From Pseudomonas peli (GTDB taxonomy: Bacteria > Pseudomonadota > Gammaproteobacteria > Pseudomonadales > Pseudomonadaceae), in the NCBI RefSeq assembly GCF_900099645.1, contig NZ_FMTL01000002.1, positions 1,118,334-1,182,333 on the forward strand: a DNA stretch of 64,000 bases, written 5' to 3'. Positions 20,865 to 28,791 of the stretch are shown here, in pieces. The translations under genes were made by a program, and so were the position numbers. The notes under the pieces were generated by a model that was not told where the DNA came from, made no database searches, and saw only the letters and a list, made by a program, of their open reading frames with translations. Every line of letters starts with the position of its first letter. Positions within the stretch are counted from its first letter, which is position 1.

Positions 20865-22094
20865 TTAAATGCCTTTGCGTCCAGGGTCCTCAGGCAGCTG
20901 CTCCTCTTCGATATCCTCCAGCTTCAACTCCAGCCCCCACTCGCCCGCCGAAGCAGCGGGTGTCGAAGGCGCTACGGGTGTTGCTGCGGCGGCCACTGCA
21001 ACGGGGGCTGCGGCAGGCGCCGAGGCTCCGGGGTTATCACGATAGAGTTTGAGTTTGAGGCGCACGTTGTTCGCCGAATCGGCGTTTTTCACCGCTTCTT
21101 CTTCATCAATCGAGCCATCGTTGACCAGGTCGATCAGCGCCTGATCGAAGGTTTGCATGCCGAGGTTTTTCGACTTTTCCATGATCTCCTTGATCTCGGA
21201 AAACTCGTTGCGCTTGATCAGGTCACGAATGGTCGGCGTGCCGAGCAGCACTTCCACCGCCGCCCGGCGCTTACCGTCGATGGTTTTGACCAGCCGCTGG
21301 GAAACAAATGCCTTGAGGTTGTTCCCCAGATCATTGAGTAGCTGCGGACGCCGGTCTTCCGGAAAAAAGTTGATGATACGGTCCAGCGCCTGGTTGGCGT
21401 TGTTCGCGTGCAACGTGGAGATTGCCAGGTGGCCGGTGTCAGCAAAGGCCAGGGCATGTTCCATGGTCTCGCGGTCGCGAATTTCGCCGATCAGAATAAC
21501 GTCCGGGGCCTGACGCAGGGTGTTCTTCAGCGCCGCATGAAAGCTGCGGGTATCCACGCCCACTTCGCGCTGATTGATTATCGACTTCTTATGTTTGTGC
21601 ACATACTCAACCGGGTCTTCGATGGTGATGATATGGCCGCCACTGTTGCGGTTGCGGTAGTCGATCAGCGCCGCCAGCGAGGTCGACTTGCCCGAGCCCG
21701 TGCCACCGACGAACAGCACCAGTCCGCGTTTTTCCATCACCGTCTTGAGCAGCACTTCCGGCAGTTTGAGATCTTCAAACTTGGGGATATCCATCTTGAT
21801 ATTGCGCGCCACGATCGACACTTCGTTGCGCTGTTTGAAAATATTGATGCGAAAGCGCCCAACACTGGCAATCGAGATCGCCAGGTTCATTTCCAGCTCA
21901 CGCTCGAACTCCTCACGCTGCGCGCTATCCATCACCGAATCGGCAATCGCCGCCACCTCGCCGGCCTTTAGCGGTTCAGCACTGAGTGCCTTGAGCACGC
22001 CATTGAACTTGGCGCAGGGCGGCGCCCCGGTGGAAAGATAAAGGTCGGACCCGTCCTGGCTGGACAGGATTTTGAGCATGGCGTTGAGGTCCAT
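20865..22094 (-). CDS. PilT/PilU-family type IV pilus ATPase paralogue
   Basis: The product is 409 residues. Motifs are the Walker A GGTGSGKST (about 130-138), the Asp box ITIEDPVEYVH, Walker B VILIGEIRDRETM, and the AIRNLIRE-like region replaced by GDRR-type FFPEDRRPQLLNDL. The retraction-ATPase family powers twitching motility. It reads like PilU but is not next to pilT and has an unusual low-complexity tail (about 360-390, rich in A, P and V) ahead of an acidic end. It is therefore best called a PilT/PilU paralogue; whether it drives retraction is unknown. Confidence 0.85.
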   Translation of the reverse strand: MDLNAMLKILSSQDGSDLYLSTGAPPCAKFNGVLKALSAEPLKAGEVAAIADSVMDSAQREEFERELEMNLAISIASVGRFRINIFKQRNEVSIVARNIKMDIPKFEDLKLPEVLLKTVMEKRGLVLFVGGTGSGKSTSLAALIDYRNRNSGGHIITIEDPVEYVHKHKKSIINQREVGVDTRSFHAALKNTLRQAPDVILIGEIRDRETMEHALAFADTGHLAISTLHANNANQALDRIINFFPEDRRPQLLNDLGNNLKAFVSQRLVKTIDGKRRAAVEVLLGTPTIRDLIKRNEFSEIKEIMEKSKNLGMQTFDQALIDLVNDGSIDEEEAVKNADSANNVRLKLKLYRDNPGASAPAAAPVAVAAAATPVAPSTPAASAGEWGLELKLEDIEEEQLPEDPGRKGI

Positions 22095-22237
22095 AACGAG
22101 CTATCCCGTGAGTTGGATGTATTACGTTAGGCCAAGATTTCACATCGCTCCTGAGAAAATCGGAGCGTGCCTGGTTCAGGCGCTAAGCGGTTGAGAATAC
22201 TGGCACAATAGGTTGATTGAATTCCGAGGAGCCCGTC

Positions 22238-22516
22238 ATGGCTAAGGCAATGGCCCGCCACATTCTGGTGAAAACCGAAGCAGAAGCCGCTGCGCTGAAA
22301 AAACGCATCGCTGCTGGTGAAGCCTTCGATGTGCTGGCACGCAAGTACTCAACCTGCCCCTCCGGCAAGAAAGGCGGCGATCTGGGTGAAGTGCGCCCTG
22401 GGCAGATGGTGCGCGCTATTGATCAAGTCATTTTCAAAAAGCCGGTACGTGAAGTGCACGGTCCGGTGAAAAGCCAGTTTGGCTACCATCTGGTGCAGGT
22501 CTTCTACCGCGAGTGA
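22238..22516 (+). CDS. ppiC: Peptidyl-prolyl cis-trans isomerase, single-domain parvulin
   Basis: The product is 92 residues, the size of E. coli PpiC. The whole chain is a parvulin domain: ARHILVKTE, FDVLARKYSTCPSGKKGGDLG, and the terminal GPVKSQFGYHLVQV. ATG 22238 is chosen because GAGGA lies 7 bases upstream and MAKAMARHILVK is the usual start; an upstream start at 22217 would include the ribosome binding site. Cytoplasmic, as no signal peptide is present. Confidence 0.92.
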   Translation: MAKAMARHILVKTEAEAAALKKRIAAGEAFDVLARKYSTCPSGKKGGDLGEVRPGQMVRAIDQVIFKKPVREVHGPVKSQFGYHLVQVFYRE

Positions 22517-22522
22517 TCTGCC

Positions 22523-22891
22523 ATGACGCCCGAACACGTTGCTGCTTTTTGCCTGAACCTGCCGGGTGTCCGTGAGGACATCAAATGGGGCGGCGTGCGG
22601 GTATTCTCCGTGGCGGAGAGCAAGATGTTCGCCTTGTTTCACTTGGGCAGCCATGACGGCCTGGCCTTTAAGGTCGATGACGATCTCTTCCTTGGCTATT
22701 GCGACCGCCCCGGCATCCGCCCGGCTCCTTATCTGGCCCGCGCCCGCTGGATAAGCATGGCCAAACCCTACCCGCTGAGCGAGAGCGAACTGCAAGCCCT
22801 GCTAACGCGCTCCCATAAGCTGGTGGTCGGCAAACTACCAAAACGCCTGAAGCTAGCACTGCTGCTTGACTCGCCAACAGCGGACGGATGA
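22523..22891 (+). CDS. MmcQ/YjbR-family protein
   Basis: The product is 122 residues, with the family pattern FCLNLPGVREDIKWGG (about 7-22), KMFALF, LAFKVDDDLF and the C-terminal LLTRSHKLVVGKLPK. Members have a CyaY-like fold; some bind DNA, but the role is unknown. It follows ppiC by 6 bases, so the two share a transcript. Confidence 0.85.
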   Translation: MTPEHVAAFCLNLPGVREDIKWGGVRVFSVAESKMFALFHLGSHDGLAFKVDDDLFLGYCDRPGIRPAPYLARARWISMAKPYPLSESELQALLTRSHKLVVGKLPKRLKLALLLDSPTADG

Positions 22892-23053
22892 CTACCGTAG
22901 GCTCTGTGCGCGGCTCGGATGCACGGCGCAGAGAGAGCAACGACGATGGCTTGACGGAGCAAGCTGACCGCTCATGTCAGAAAGCTGCCAGCAGTCTTCA
23001 CTGATCAGCTGAGTTAACCTGCTCAGCATCCCACTGCGATATAAGGCCGCCAC

Positions 23054-23995
23054 GTGTTCTCCTCTGAGCGTTTGAAAGGCATCGATGTTTTCGTCTGCGT
23101 CGCCGAACTGGGCAGCTTTACTGCAGCGGCAGAGCGCCTGAGCCTGACCAGCTCGGCGGTGAGTAAAGGTATTGCACGGCTGGAAAGTCGTCTCGATATA
23201 CGCCTGTTTGAGCGCACCACGCGCCGATTGGCACTGACTGACGCAGGTACAGCCTTCTACAGAACCTGCACCCGCGTGCTCTCAGACCTTGAAGAATCGG
23301 AGCTGGCTCTGCATGCCGAGTTCCTCGAACCGCGCGGAAGTATCCGCATCGATCTGCCGGCATCCTATGGACGCTTGCACGTGCTGCCGGTCATCCTGCA
23401 CTTCGTGAAGCAATATCCACTGTTGACGCCGCATATTTCCTTTACCGACAGCTTTGTTGAACCGGCTGATCAGGGCATCGACCTGCTGGTGCGCATCGGC
23501 GGTTCAGACGTGTGGCCGACGACCCTGCGCCACCGCTATCTGGGTGCTGAGCGGTTGATCTACTGCGCCGCCCCCGAATACCTGTCCAGGCGCGGCATAC
23601 CGACCACTGAAGCCGCGCTTGAAGAGCATGACTGCGTGCTCTACGGCCTCAGTAATGGCCTGGTTAGCCCTTGGTATCGAGAAGGCCCACAGCCCGGCGA
23701 CAAGAAGCGTCGAATCATGCCGGCACGCATCGCCGTGGGAGATGGCGAGGGTGAAGTACTGGCTGTGCTGGCAGGCTATGGCATTGCGCAATTGCCCACG
23801 TGGCTGGTGCAAACGCATTTAGATAGCGGAGCCTTGGTTGAAGTGCTGCCGCAGCTGTCCAGTGATGGCCTGCCGATGAACTTGGTCTGGCTGAAAAAGC
23901 GCGAAACACTGCCCAAAGTCAACGCGCTGTTAGAGGTCTTAGCTAAGTGTTTATCCCCCAGTGGCCACACATTGCCGACACCACCAGATAAGTGA
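23054..23995 (+). CDS. LysR-family transcriptional regulator
   Basis: The product is 313 residues from a GTG start. The helix-turn-helix is AELGSFTAAAERLSLTSSAVSKGIARLE (about 17-44), followed by RLFERTTRRLALTDAG, the CrgA/YafC-like subgroup. It lies 89 bases upstream of an MFS exporter in the same direction, which it may regulate. Inducer unknown. Confidence 0.87.
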   Translation: MFSSERLKGIDVFVCVAELGSFTAAAERLSLTSSAVSKGIARLESRLDIRLFERTTRRLALTDAGTAFYRTCTRVLSDLEESELALHAEFLEPRGSIRIDLPASYGRLHVLPVILHFVKQYPLLTPHISFTDSFVEPADQGIDLLVRIGGSDVWPTTLRHRYLGAERLIYCAAPEYLSRRGIPTTEAALEEHDCVLYGLSNGLVSPWYREGPQPGDKKRRIMPARIAVGDGEGEVLAVLAGYGIAQLPTWLVQTHLDSGALVEVLPQLSSDGLPMNLVWLKKRETLPKVNALLEVLAKCLSPSGHTLPTPPDK

Positions 23996-24084
23996 ATTTA
24001 AATCAGTAATTACTAGAAAAAACGCCACAAATAGACCGCTAAAGAATCAATACCATAACGCCCTTCCTAACCAAGAGCGTCGTT

Positions 24085-25290
24085 ATGAGTGCTATCGATT
24101 CACCCCGCTCCCAGGTTATGCCTGCGGCAGGCTCTTCACTCAGCATTATCATCCTGGCCATCTCGGCTTTTTTGATCGTAACCACTGAGTTTCTGATTAT
24201 CGGCCTACTGCCCGCCCTTGCCCGTGACCTCGGCGTTTCAATTGCCGCAGCCGGCCAACTGGTCACGCTGTTCGCCTTTACAGTCATGCTCTTCGGCCCC
24301 CCTCTTACCGCCGCCCTCGCCCACTTGGACAGAAAAAAGCTGTTTATCGCGATTCTGCTGGTCTTCGCATTCGCCAATGCTCTGGCGGCACTGTCTTCGA
24401 ACATCTGGATGCTGGCCGTCGCACGTTTCATCCCCGCGCTGATGCTGCCGGTCTTCTGGGGCACGGCCAGTGAAACGGCAGCCCAGCTGGCCGGCCCAGC
24501 CAAAGCAGGCCAGGCCATTGCCCGGGTCTACCTGGGCATTACCGCTGCGCTGCTGTTGGGTATTCCATTGGGGACGCTGGCGGCTAACGGGATTGGCTGG
24601 CGAGGCGCCTTTGCGCTGCTGGCTGGGTTGTCACTGCTTATGGCGGTGGCTGTACTGGTCTGCATGCCTACTGTCGCGCGTAGCGAGCGGGTCGACTTCC
24701 TGAAACAGGCACGCATTTTCAAGGAGCCGTTGTTTCTGGCCAATGTCGCACTGTCGATCCTTATCTTCAGCGCCATGTTCGTTGCGTACACCTACCTGGC
24801 CGACATGCTGGAACGCCTGGCTGGTGTGGCGCCAGCAGATGTCGGGTGGTGGATGATGGGGTTTGGCGCCGTCGGCCTGATTGGCAATTGGATAGGCGGC
24901 AAAGCGGTGGATCGCTCACCACTCAACGCCACGGCTTTGTTTGTGGCACTGCTTGCACTGGGAATGGCAGCGGTGACGCCTCTGGCAGGAGCAGGCGTAC
25001 TCGTGTGTATCGCGCTCGCGCTGTGGGGCATTGCCAACACGGCGCTGTACCCGATTTGCCAGGTTCGGGTCATGAACTCGGTGGCGCATTCTCAGGCGCT
25101 GGCAGGCACAACCAACGTGTCCGCGGCCAACGCCGGGATAGGGATCGGCGCGCTGGTCGGTGGCCTAACCATCCAAACCGCTGGTATCGGCTATGTCGGC
25201 TATGTCGCGGCAGCCGTTGCCGGTGTGGCGTTATTAATGATTCCGTGGGTCCATCGCCTGGCAACGCGCGCAACCCACTGCACTGAGTAA
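24085..25290 (+). CDS. MFS transporter, DHA1 (drug:H+ antiporter-like) family
   Basis: The product is 401 residues with twelve predicted membrane helices. The N-terminal TTEFLIIGLLPALARDLGVS and the antiporter-like LDRKKLF loop are typical of the AraJ/YdhP-like DHA1 branch. It probably exports a small molecule in exchange for protons. It is the last intact gene before the disrupted ABC-F gene. Confidence 0.85.
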   Translation: MSAIDSPRSQVMPAAGSSLSIIILAISAFLIVTTEFLIIGLLPALARDLGVSIAAAGQLVTLFAFTVMLFGPPLTAALAHLDRKKLFIAILLVFAFANALAALSSNIWMLAVARFIPALMLPVFWGTASETAAQLAGPAKAGQAIARVYLGITAALLLGIPLGTLAANGIGWRGAFALLAGLSLLMAVAVLVCMPTVARSERVDFLKQARIFKEPLFLANVALSILIFSAMFVAYTYLADMLERLAGVAPADVGWWMMGFGAVGLIGNWIGGKAVDRSPLNATALFVALLALGMAAVTPLAGAGVLVCIALALWGIANTALYPICQVRVMNSVAHSQALAGTTNVSAANAGIGIGALVGGLTIQTAGIGYVGYVAAAVAGVALLMIPWVHRLATRATHCTE

Positions 25291-25482
25291 CGTGCTGCCA
25301 GCCGTCGACGATCACAAAGTGTACGCATGAGTGGCTGATACTCGTCGCGCTCAAGGGCAATCGCAGCAGACAACCGCGTCGAACAGACACTCCGCCTGTC
25401 CATCCGCTGCCTTTTGCGGCCGTAAACCGCTACAATCGCGCCCCTTTCGCGCCCGTGCGCCCGTTTATCTGGACCAAGATTC

Positions 25483-25509
25483 GTGATCTCCACCGCCAAC
25501 ATCACCATG
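25483..25509 (+). pseudogene. 5' remnant of an ABC-F ATPase gene (YbiT-like), cut at an island/rearrangement junction
   Basis: From GTG 25483 the nine codons read VISTANITM, the exact opening of Pseudomonas YbiT-like ABC-F proteins, which continue QFG-KPLFENV. Here the reading changes to unrelated sequence after ATG 25509. The upstream leader (25420-25482) looks like an intact promoter/leader region. The remaining gene of about 530 codons is not found anywhere in the window. This marks the left edge of inserted or rearranged DNA. Recognition of the family comes from memory of its N-terminus. Confidence 0.75.
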
Positions 25510-25593
25510 CGAGAAATTGTGTGTTTGGGTGAGTACCTATGTGTAGGAAACATGCGGCTTTCAGCCACTTGAGTACCCAGTAAAACTCACTGT

Positions 25594-25625
25594 TTGGTAT
25601 CAAAATTGGTATCGGATTTGGTTAC
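25594..25625. repeat. Three tandem 8-mers at 12-bp spacing
   Basis: TTGGTATC (25594-25601), TTGGTATC (25606-25613) and TTGGTTAC (25618-25625) repeat with an exact 12-bp period, about 85 bases inside the junction that cuts the ABC-F gene. Phased short repeats of this kind are typical of recombinase arm sites or of replication iterons. No integrase gene is visible nearby. Confidence 0.5.
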
Positions 25626-25804
25626 TTACTACCCCTTTTGATTATCTCGAGGGATCACCCCTCCCCCCCAGCAGCAAAGCTGTATTTCGGACCCTCAGCC
25701 TACCTCTCGACCTCGACTTGCAGTTTTCAGAATGAATGGAAACTGGAACTGCCAGACCAATCTGGCTACCCACGCAAGTGGGCCTTCCAGTCGAGGTGTA
25801 AGTC

Positions 25805-26191
25805 ATGCTGAATACTCTGATCGCCACACTCACCAAATCCCTGCTCCGCCCAAAATTCAATCCTGTCTACCAGACCAGGGTTTATCCGCGATTGGGCGAG
25901 ATGGTCATCGTCCATGACTCGCTGGACTTTGGCCCCATCGCGACAGCAGACGATCTAAAGCCGATCGACGACTTCTGGCTAACCGATGAAATGCCTATCA
26001 CCGGCCTGCTCACCCATAACTACTGCGAAAACGTGTTTGCCTTCGACTCGCTACCAGGCATCAATCCCGCAAGCGGGTTGCCTATGATGGATGGGCTTCT
26101 GGACGTAGCGGGAAACCTCTACGGGATGAGTGATTTTCATTGCGAAAGCGATTTCACCAACACGTCATTGGGCACCGACACTTTTATTTAA
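25805..26191 (+). CDS. Hypothetical protein in the decayed island
   Basis: The product is 128 residues, acidic, with no signal peptide or membrane segment and with a GAGG ribosome binding site 8-9 bases before the ATG. It contains FGPIATADDLKPIDDFW and LLDVAGNLYGMSDF. No family was recognised. The good start signal and uninterrupted frame suggest a real gene, but it sits in DNA full of broken genes. Confidence 0.5.
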   Translation: MLNTLIATLTKSLLRPKFNPVYQTRVYPRLGEMVIVHDSLDFGPIATADDLKPIDDFWLTDEMPITGLLTHNYCENVFAFDSLPGINPASGLPMMDGLLDVAGNLYGMSDFHCESDFTNTSLGTDTFI

Positions 26192-26281
26192 AAATGCGCA
26201 ATCGGTGTTGCCCTAAAGGCGCTTGAACCACCTGGATAATGCGATTTGGCTTTTTCCACCTGAATACAAGAGGTAGAAACG

Positions 26282-26554
26282 ATGAATACAGCTGACGGTT
26301 TGAGTGACGAGGAGCTCGACACTTGGGCAGACATTTTCTACCAAGCAAAAATTGGCGGAGTTACAGAGGTCACGTTCAGTCAATTCCTCAGCTGCCCGTT
26401 TATGCACCTGAGCTCAGCGTTTCACAAGGTGGATAGGCCCGAGAACGGAAAGTCGCACCTCCGCCTGGCATACTCGAATGCCCCATCACCAAAGATCAGT
26501 CAAGCGCCGAGTATGGCGAAACCTTTGCAATGTGGGCTACCCCCGATCCGGTAG
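26282..26554 (+). CDS. Small LSDEELDTWAD-type ORF upstream of an IS1182 remnant
   Basis: The product is 90 residues; only about the first 45 (LSDEELDTWADIFYQAKIGG to FSQFLSCPF) look conserved, because the same segment recurs at 27640-27775 on the other strand. The remainder is proline/serine-rich and overlaps the transposase remnant in another frame, so the ORF is probably truncated by frameshift or deletion. An AGAGG ribosome binding site precedes ATG 26282. Function unknown. Confidence 0.5.
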   Translation: MNTADGLSDEELDTWADIFYQAKIGGVTEVTFSQFLSCPFMHLSSAFHKVDRPENGKSHLRLAYSNAPSPKISQAPSMAKPLQCGLPPIR

Positions 26555-27375
26555 ACATCCCCGGCCTATGCGAAAGCCTCGACGACTACGTCAGCGATAC
26601 CAATCCAGTTCGGGTGGTTGACGTTTTCGTCGATGAACTCGACTTGGTCAAGCTAGGTTTTGATGGCGTCATTCCAGCCGAAACCGGCAGACCTGCCTAC
26701 CACCCTGCGATCCTGCTGAAGATCTACATTTAAGGTTACCTCAACCGTATTCAATCGAGCCGACGTCTTGAGCGAGAAGCCCAGCGCAACGTCGAAGTCA
26801 TGTGGCTAACCGGGCGTTTGATACGCGATTTCAAGACCATCGCCAACTTCCGAAAAGACAACAGCAAGGCCATTCGCGGCGTCTGCCGCCAGTTCGTTTT
26901 GCTCTGTCGGCAGTTGGGGTTGTTTGGCGAAACTTGGTTGCCATCGACGGCAGAAAATTCAAGGCAGTGAACAACCGTGACCGCAATTTCACCAGCGCCA
27001 AACTGAAGCGGCGCATGGACGAAATCGAGGCGAGCATCAGCCGTTATTTGGCTGCACTCGATGCGGCTGATCGAAAGATTCCTAGCGCCTCCGCGCCAGA
27101 TACTGCCAGCCTGGAAGATAAAATCGCCAAGCTCAAAACGGAGATGAAAGAGCTTCAGGGGATCGAAACTCAACTCAACGATCCCCTGACAAACAGGTTT
27201 CGCTGACCGGCCCGGATGCCCGTTCGTTGATGACGCGCGGCAGCGGTATCGTCGGCTACAACGTTCAGACGGCTGTCGATACGTAGCACCATTTAATAGT
27301 TGCTCACGAGGTCACCAACAGCGGTTCCGACCGTGACCAACTCTGTTCAATGGCGAAGCAGGCTCGTGAAGCCAT
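26530..27375 (+). mobile_element. Decayed IS1182-family transposase gene, N-terminal two-thirds lost beyond the catalytic middle
   Basis: The frame reads LDDYVSDTNPVRVVDVFVDE and GRPAYHPAILLKIYI, then a TAA at 26731-26733 where tyrosine is expected, then GYLNRIQSSRRLEREAQRNV and FRKDNSKAIRGVCRQFVLLC. A frameshift near 26930 leads to VAIDGRKFKAVNNRDRNFTS, another near 27185 to DKQVSLTGPDARSLMTRGSG, and a TAG at 27283-27285 interrupts VDT-HHLIVAHEV. The remnant stops at about MAKQAREAI (27375). These are consecutive parts of one IS1182-type DDE transposase, so the element is dead. Confidence 0.85.
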
Positions 27376-27640
27376 CGCCTTGAACTTGCTTCCATCAATG
27401 GCAACAAGCGCTTCCGAGAACAAGCCAAGCTGCTGGCACAGCACCACGAACTGCCGACAGACACCGCAGATTGCCTTGCCGTTATCCTTGCGGAAGCTAG
27501 CGATGGTATTGAAGTCCGGCATCAAACGTCCGGTCAGCCACATCAACTCAACGTTGCACTGAGCCTCGCGTTCGAGACGACGACTGGACTGGATGCGGTT
27601 GAGGTAACCGTAGATGTAGATCTTTAGCAGGTCGGCAGGA
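27376..27640 (-). mobile_element. Second IS1182-family transposase fragment, inverted and fused to the first
   Basis: Reading leftward from 27640 gives LLKIYIYGYLNRIQSSRRLE, AQCNVELMWLTGRLMPDFNT, FRKDNGKAICGVCRQFVVLC and EALVAIDGSKFKAM, the same protein region as the plus-strand remnant but in better frame. At about 27376 it joins the 3' end of the plus-strand remnant tail to tail. The pair could form a long imperfect hairpin. It lacks both ends of the gene. Confidence 0.82.
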
Positions 27641-27775
27641 TAGTAAGAACGGCACTTCGAGGAACGTCGAGAAAGGGATGTCGAGTATCTCAGCGACTTT
27701 GGCCTGCGCGAACATGTCGGCCCAGGTATCCAGCTCTTCGTTGCTCATGAGGTGGGTGACTTGCTATTCGTTCAT
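27640..27775 (-). pseudogene. Broken copy of the LSDEELDTWAD-type small ORF
   Basis: From ATG 27775 the frame reads MNE, a TAG (27764-27766), then QVTHLMSNEELDTWADMFAQ and an F-S-T-F-L-E-V-P-F segment before running into the transposase fragment out of frame at about 27640. It is homologous to the start of the ORF at 26282 and has the same orientation relative to its transposase. The in-frame stop and the abrupt fusion mark it as a pseudogene. Confidence 0.6.
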
Positions 27776-27862
27776 GGAGTTGCTCCAAGTGGTGATAGCT
27801 CAACTCTACCCCCACTTGAAAATATGCAGCCCCGCTTAGATCGGGGAATCAACCACCTCCAT

Positions 27863-28297
27863 CTAGGTCGCCTTAGCAAGGTATTCCAGCTTGGTAATGA
27901 TCACCCGAGCATCGCCGATCAAATCAGCTTTTTCTCGGATAATCATCAGCAGCGGATCGAGCCGGGTCAGAACTAAACTATGAAAGGAATCGACCCTTCC
28001 GAACGCGGTAGTGCTCTGCTTGTAGCTTTTGCGATTCTTGGAGGAATTGTTCAGCGTGAGGCGCTCGAAGGCCACACAAGCGACACCATTCGCTGTGTAG
28101 TGCTTCATTTTCTGCCAGTCGACACGAAGACGATTGGGCGCTTCACGAACAGCAAATGTACGGTACAGGGTAATCTTGCGATCAGCAGCCTCTTTCCAGA
28201 GACCATCCCGAAGGTCTTTAACCTCATTCCTGAGGATTTCATCGGCGGCATCCAGCATCCCCCGCTGTGTTGCGCAATAGCTCTCAATTGTTTGCAA
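27863..28297 (-). CDS. Hypothetical protein, orphan in the island
   Basis: The product is 144 residues from a TTG start (AAGGA 8 bases upstream). It is charged and mainly helical by composition, with KDLRDGLWKEAADRKITLYR near 28-47 and a C-terminal LDPLLMIIREKADLIGDARV. No signal peptide or membrane helix. No family was recognised. The plus-strand ORF in the same place has no start signal, so the minus frame is preferred. Confidence 0.45.
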   Translation of the reverse strand: MQTIESYCATQRGMLDAADEILRNEVKDLRDGLWKEAADRKITLYRTFAVREAPNRLRVDWQKMKHYTANGVACVAFERLTLNNSSKNRKSYKQSTTAFGRVDSFHSLVLTRLDPLLMIIREKADLIGDARVIITKLEYLAKAT

Positions 28298-28791
28298 TAT
28301 GATATTCCTTCTTAATGCACCTATTTAACGGCGGTGCTATAGCAAGCACGATGTCTAGAAGCCCCTGAAATCGCTGCACTGGTGGGCTCTTGGCGGCCCA
28401 GCTGGAGCCAATGTAATTGGCAGGGTTGTGGAGGCTGATATTAGAAAGCACAGTCAAAATCCTGAAGCACCCCCGCCGATGTTTTCTTTGTGTTTAATTG
28501 CATATTCTCTGCAAGAACACCACCTACAGCCCAATTTATTCGAGCCCTGTAGCGCTTTTAAAGAAACATCAAAAAAGCCATTCACGACAATAAATCCAGT
28601 CAGGATTTCGCCACTTACCTCATAGCGACGCTCTTTTCAAAGAAATAGTGCGGAACACCAAACCCCGCGAATTTAAAGGGCTGCTGCCAAAATCGATAGA
28701 TTCGAACAGTCCTTGTAAATCGCTATCCCTGACCAGGTTTTGACGTGCTCGAATCTCAGATTTATGGCGCAGAACCTCAAACATGTCGCTT
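28298..28791. other. AT-rich gap without recognisable genes
   Basis: Short open frames occur on both strands (for example 28428-28625 on plus, 28620-28877 on minus) but none has a convincing start signal or family features. The right part probably continues the decayed end of the GGDEF gene at 28792-29692. No repeat or RNA gene was recognised. Confidence 0.4.

Larger units (their letters stand above)
25291..25804. other. Gene-poor stretch spanning the island junction
   Basis: Apart from the ABC-F remnant and the 12-bp-phased repeats, nothing here is convincingly coding. Bases 25707-25797 contain interrupted inverted repeats (ACCTCGACTTGC against parts of GCAAGT and GTCGAGGT) just before the next ORF. 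A C-rich tract is at 25665-25672. Confidence 0.5.

Noticed and set aside
27980..28315. 111-codon plus-strand ORF opposite the 144-residue ORF
   Set aside because: No start signal and no family; the minus frame has AAGGA before its start. The choice is not firm.
28428..28625. 65-codon plus-strand ORF
   Set aside because: No ribosome binding site, low-complexity composition and no recognisable family.
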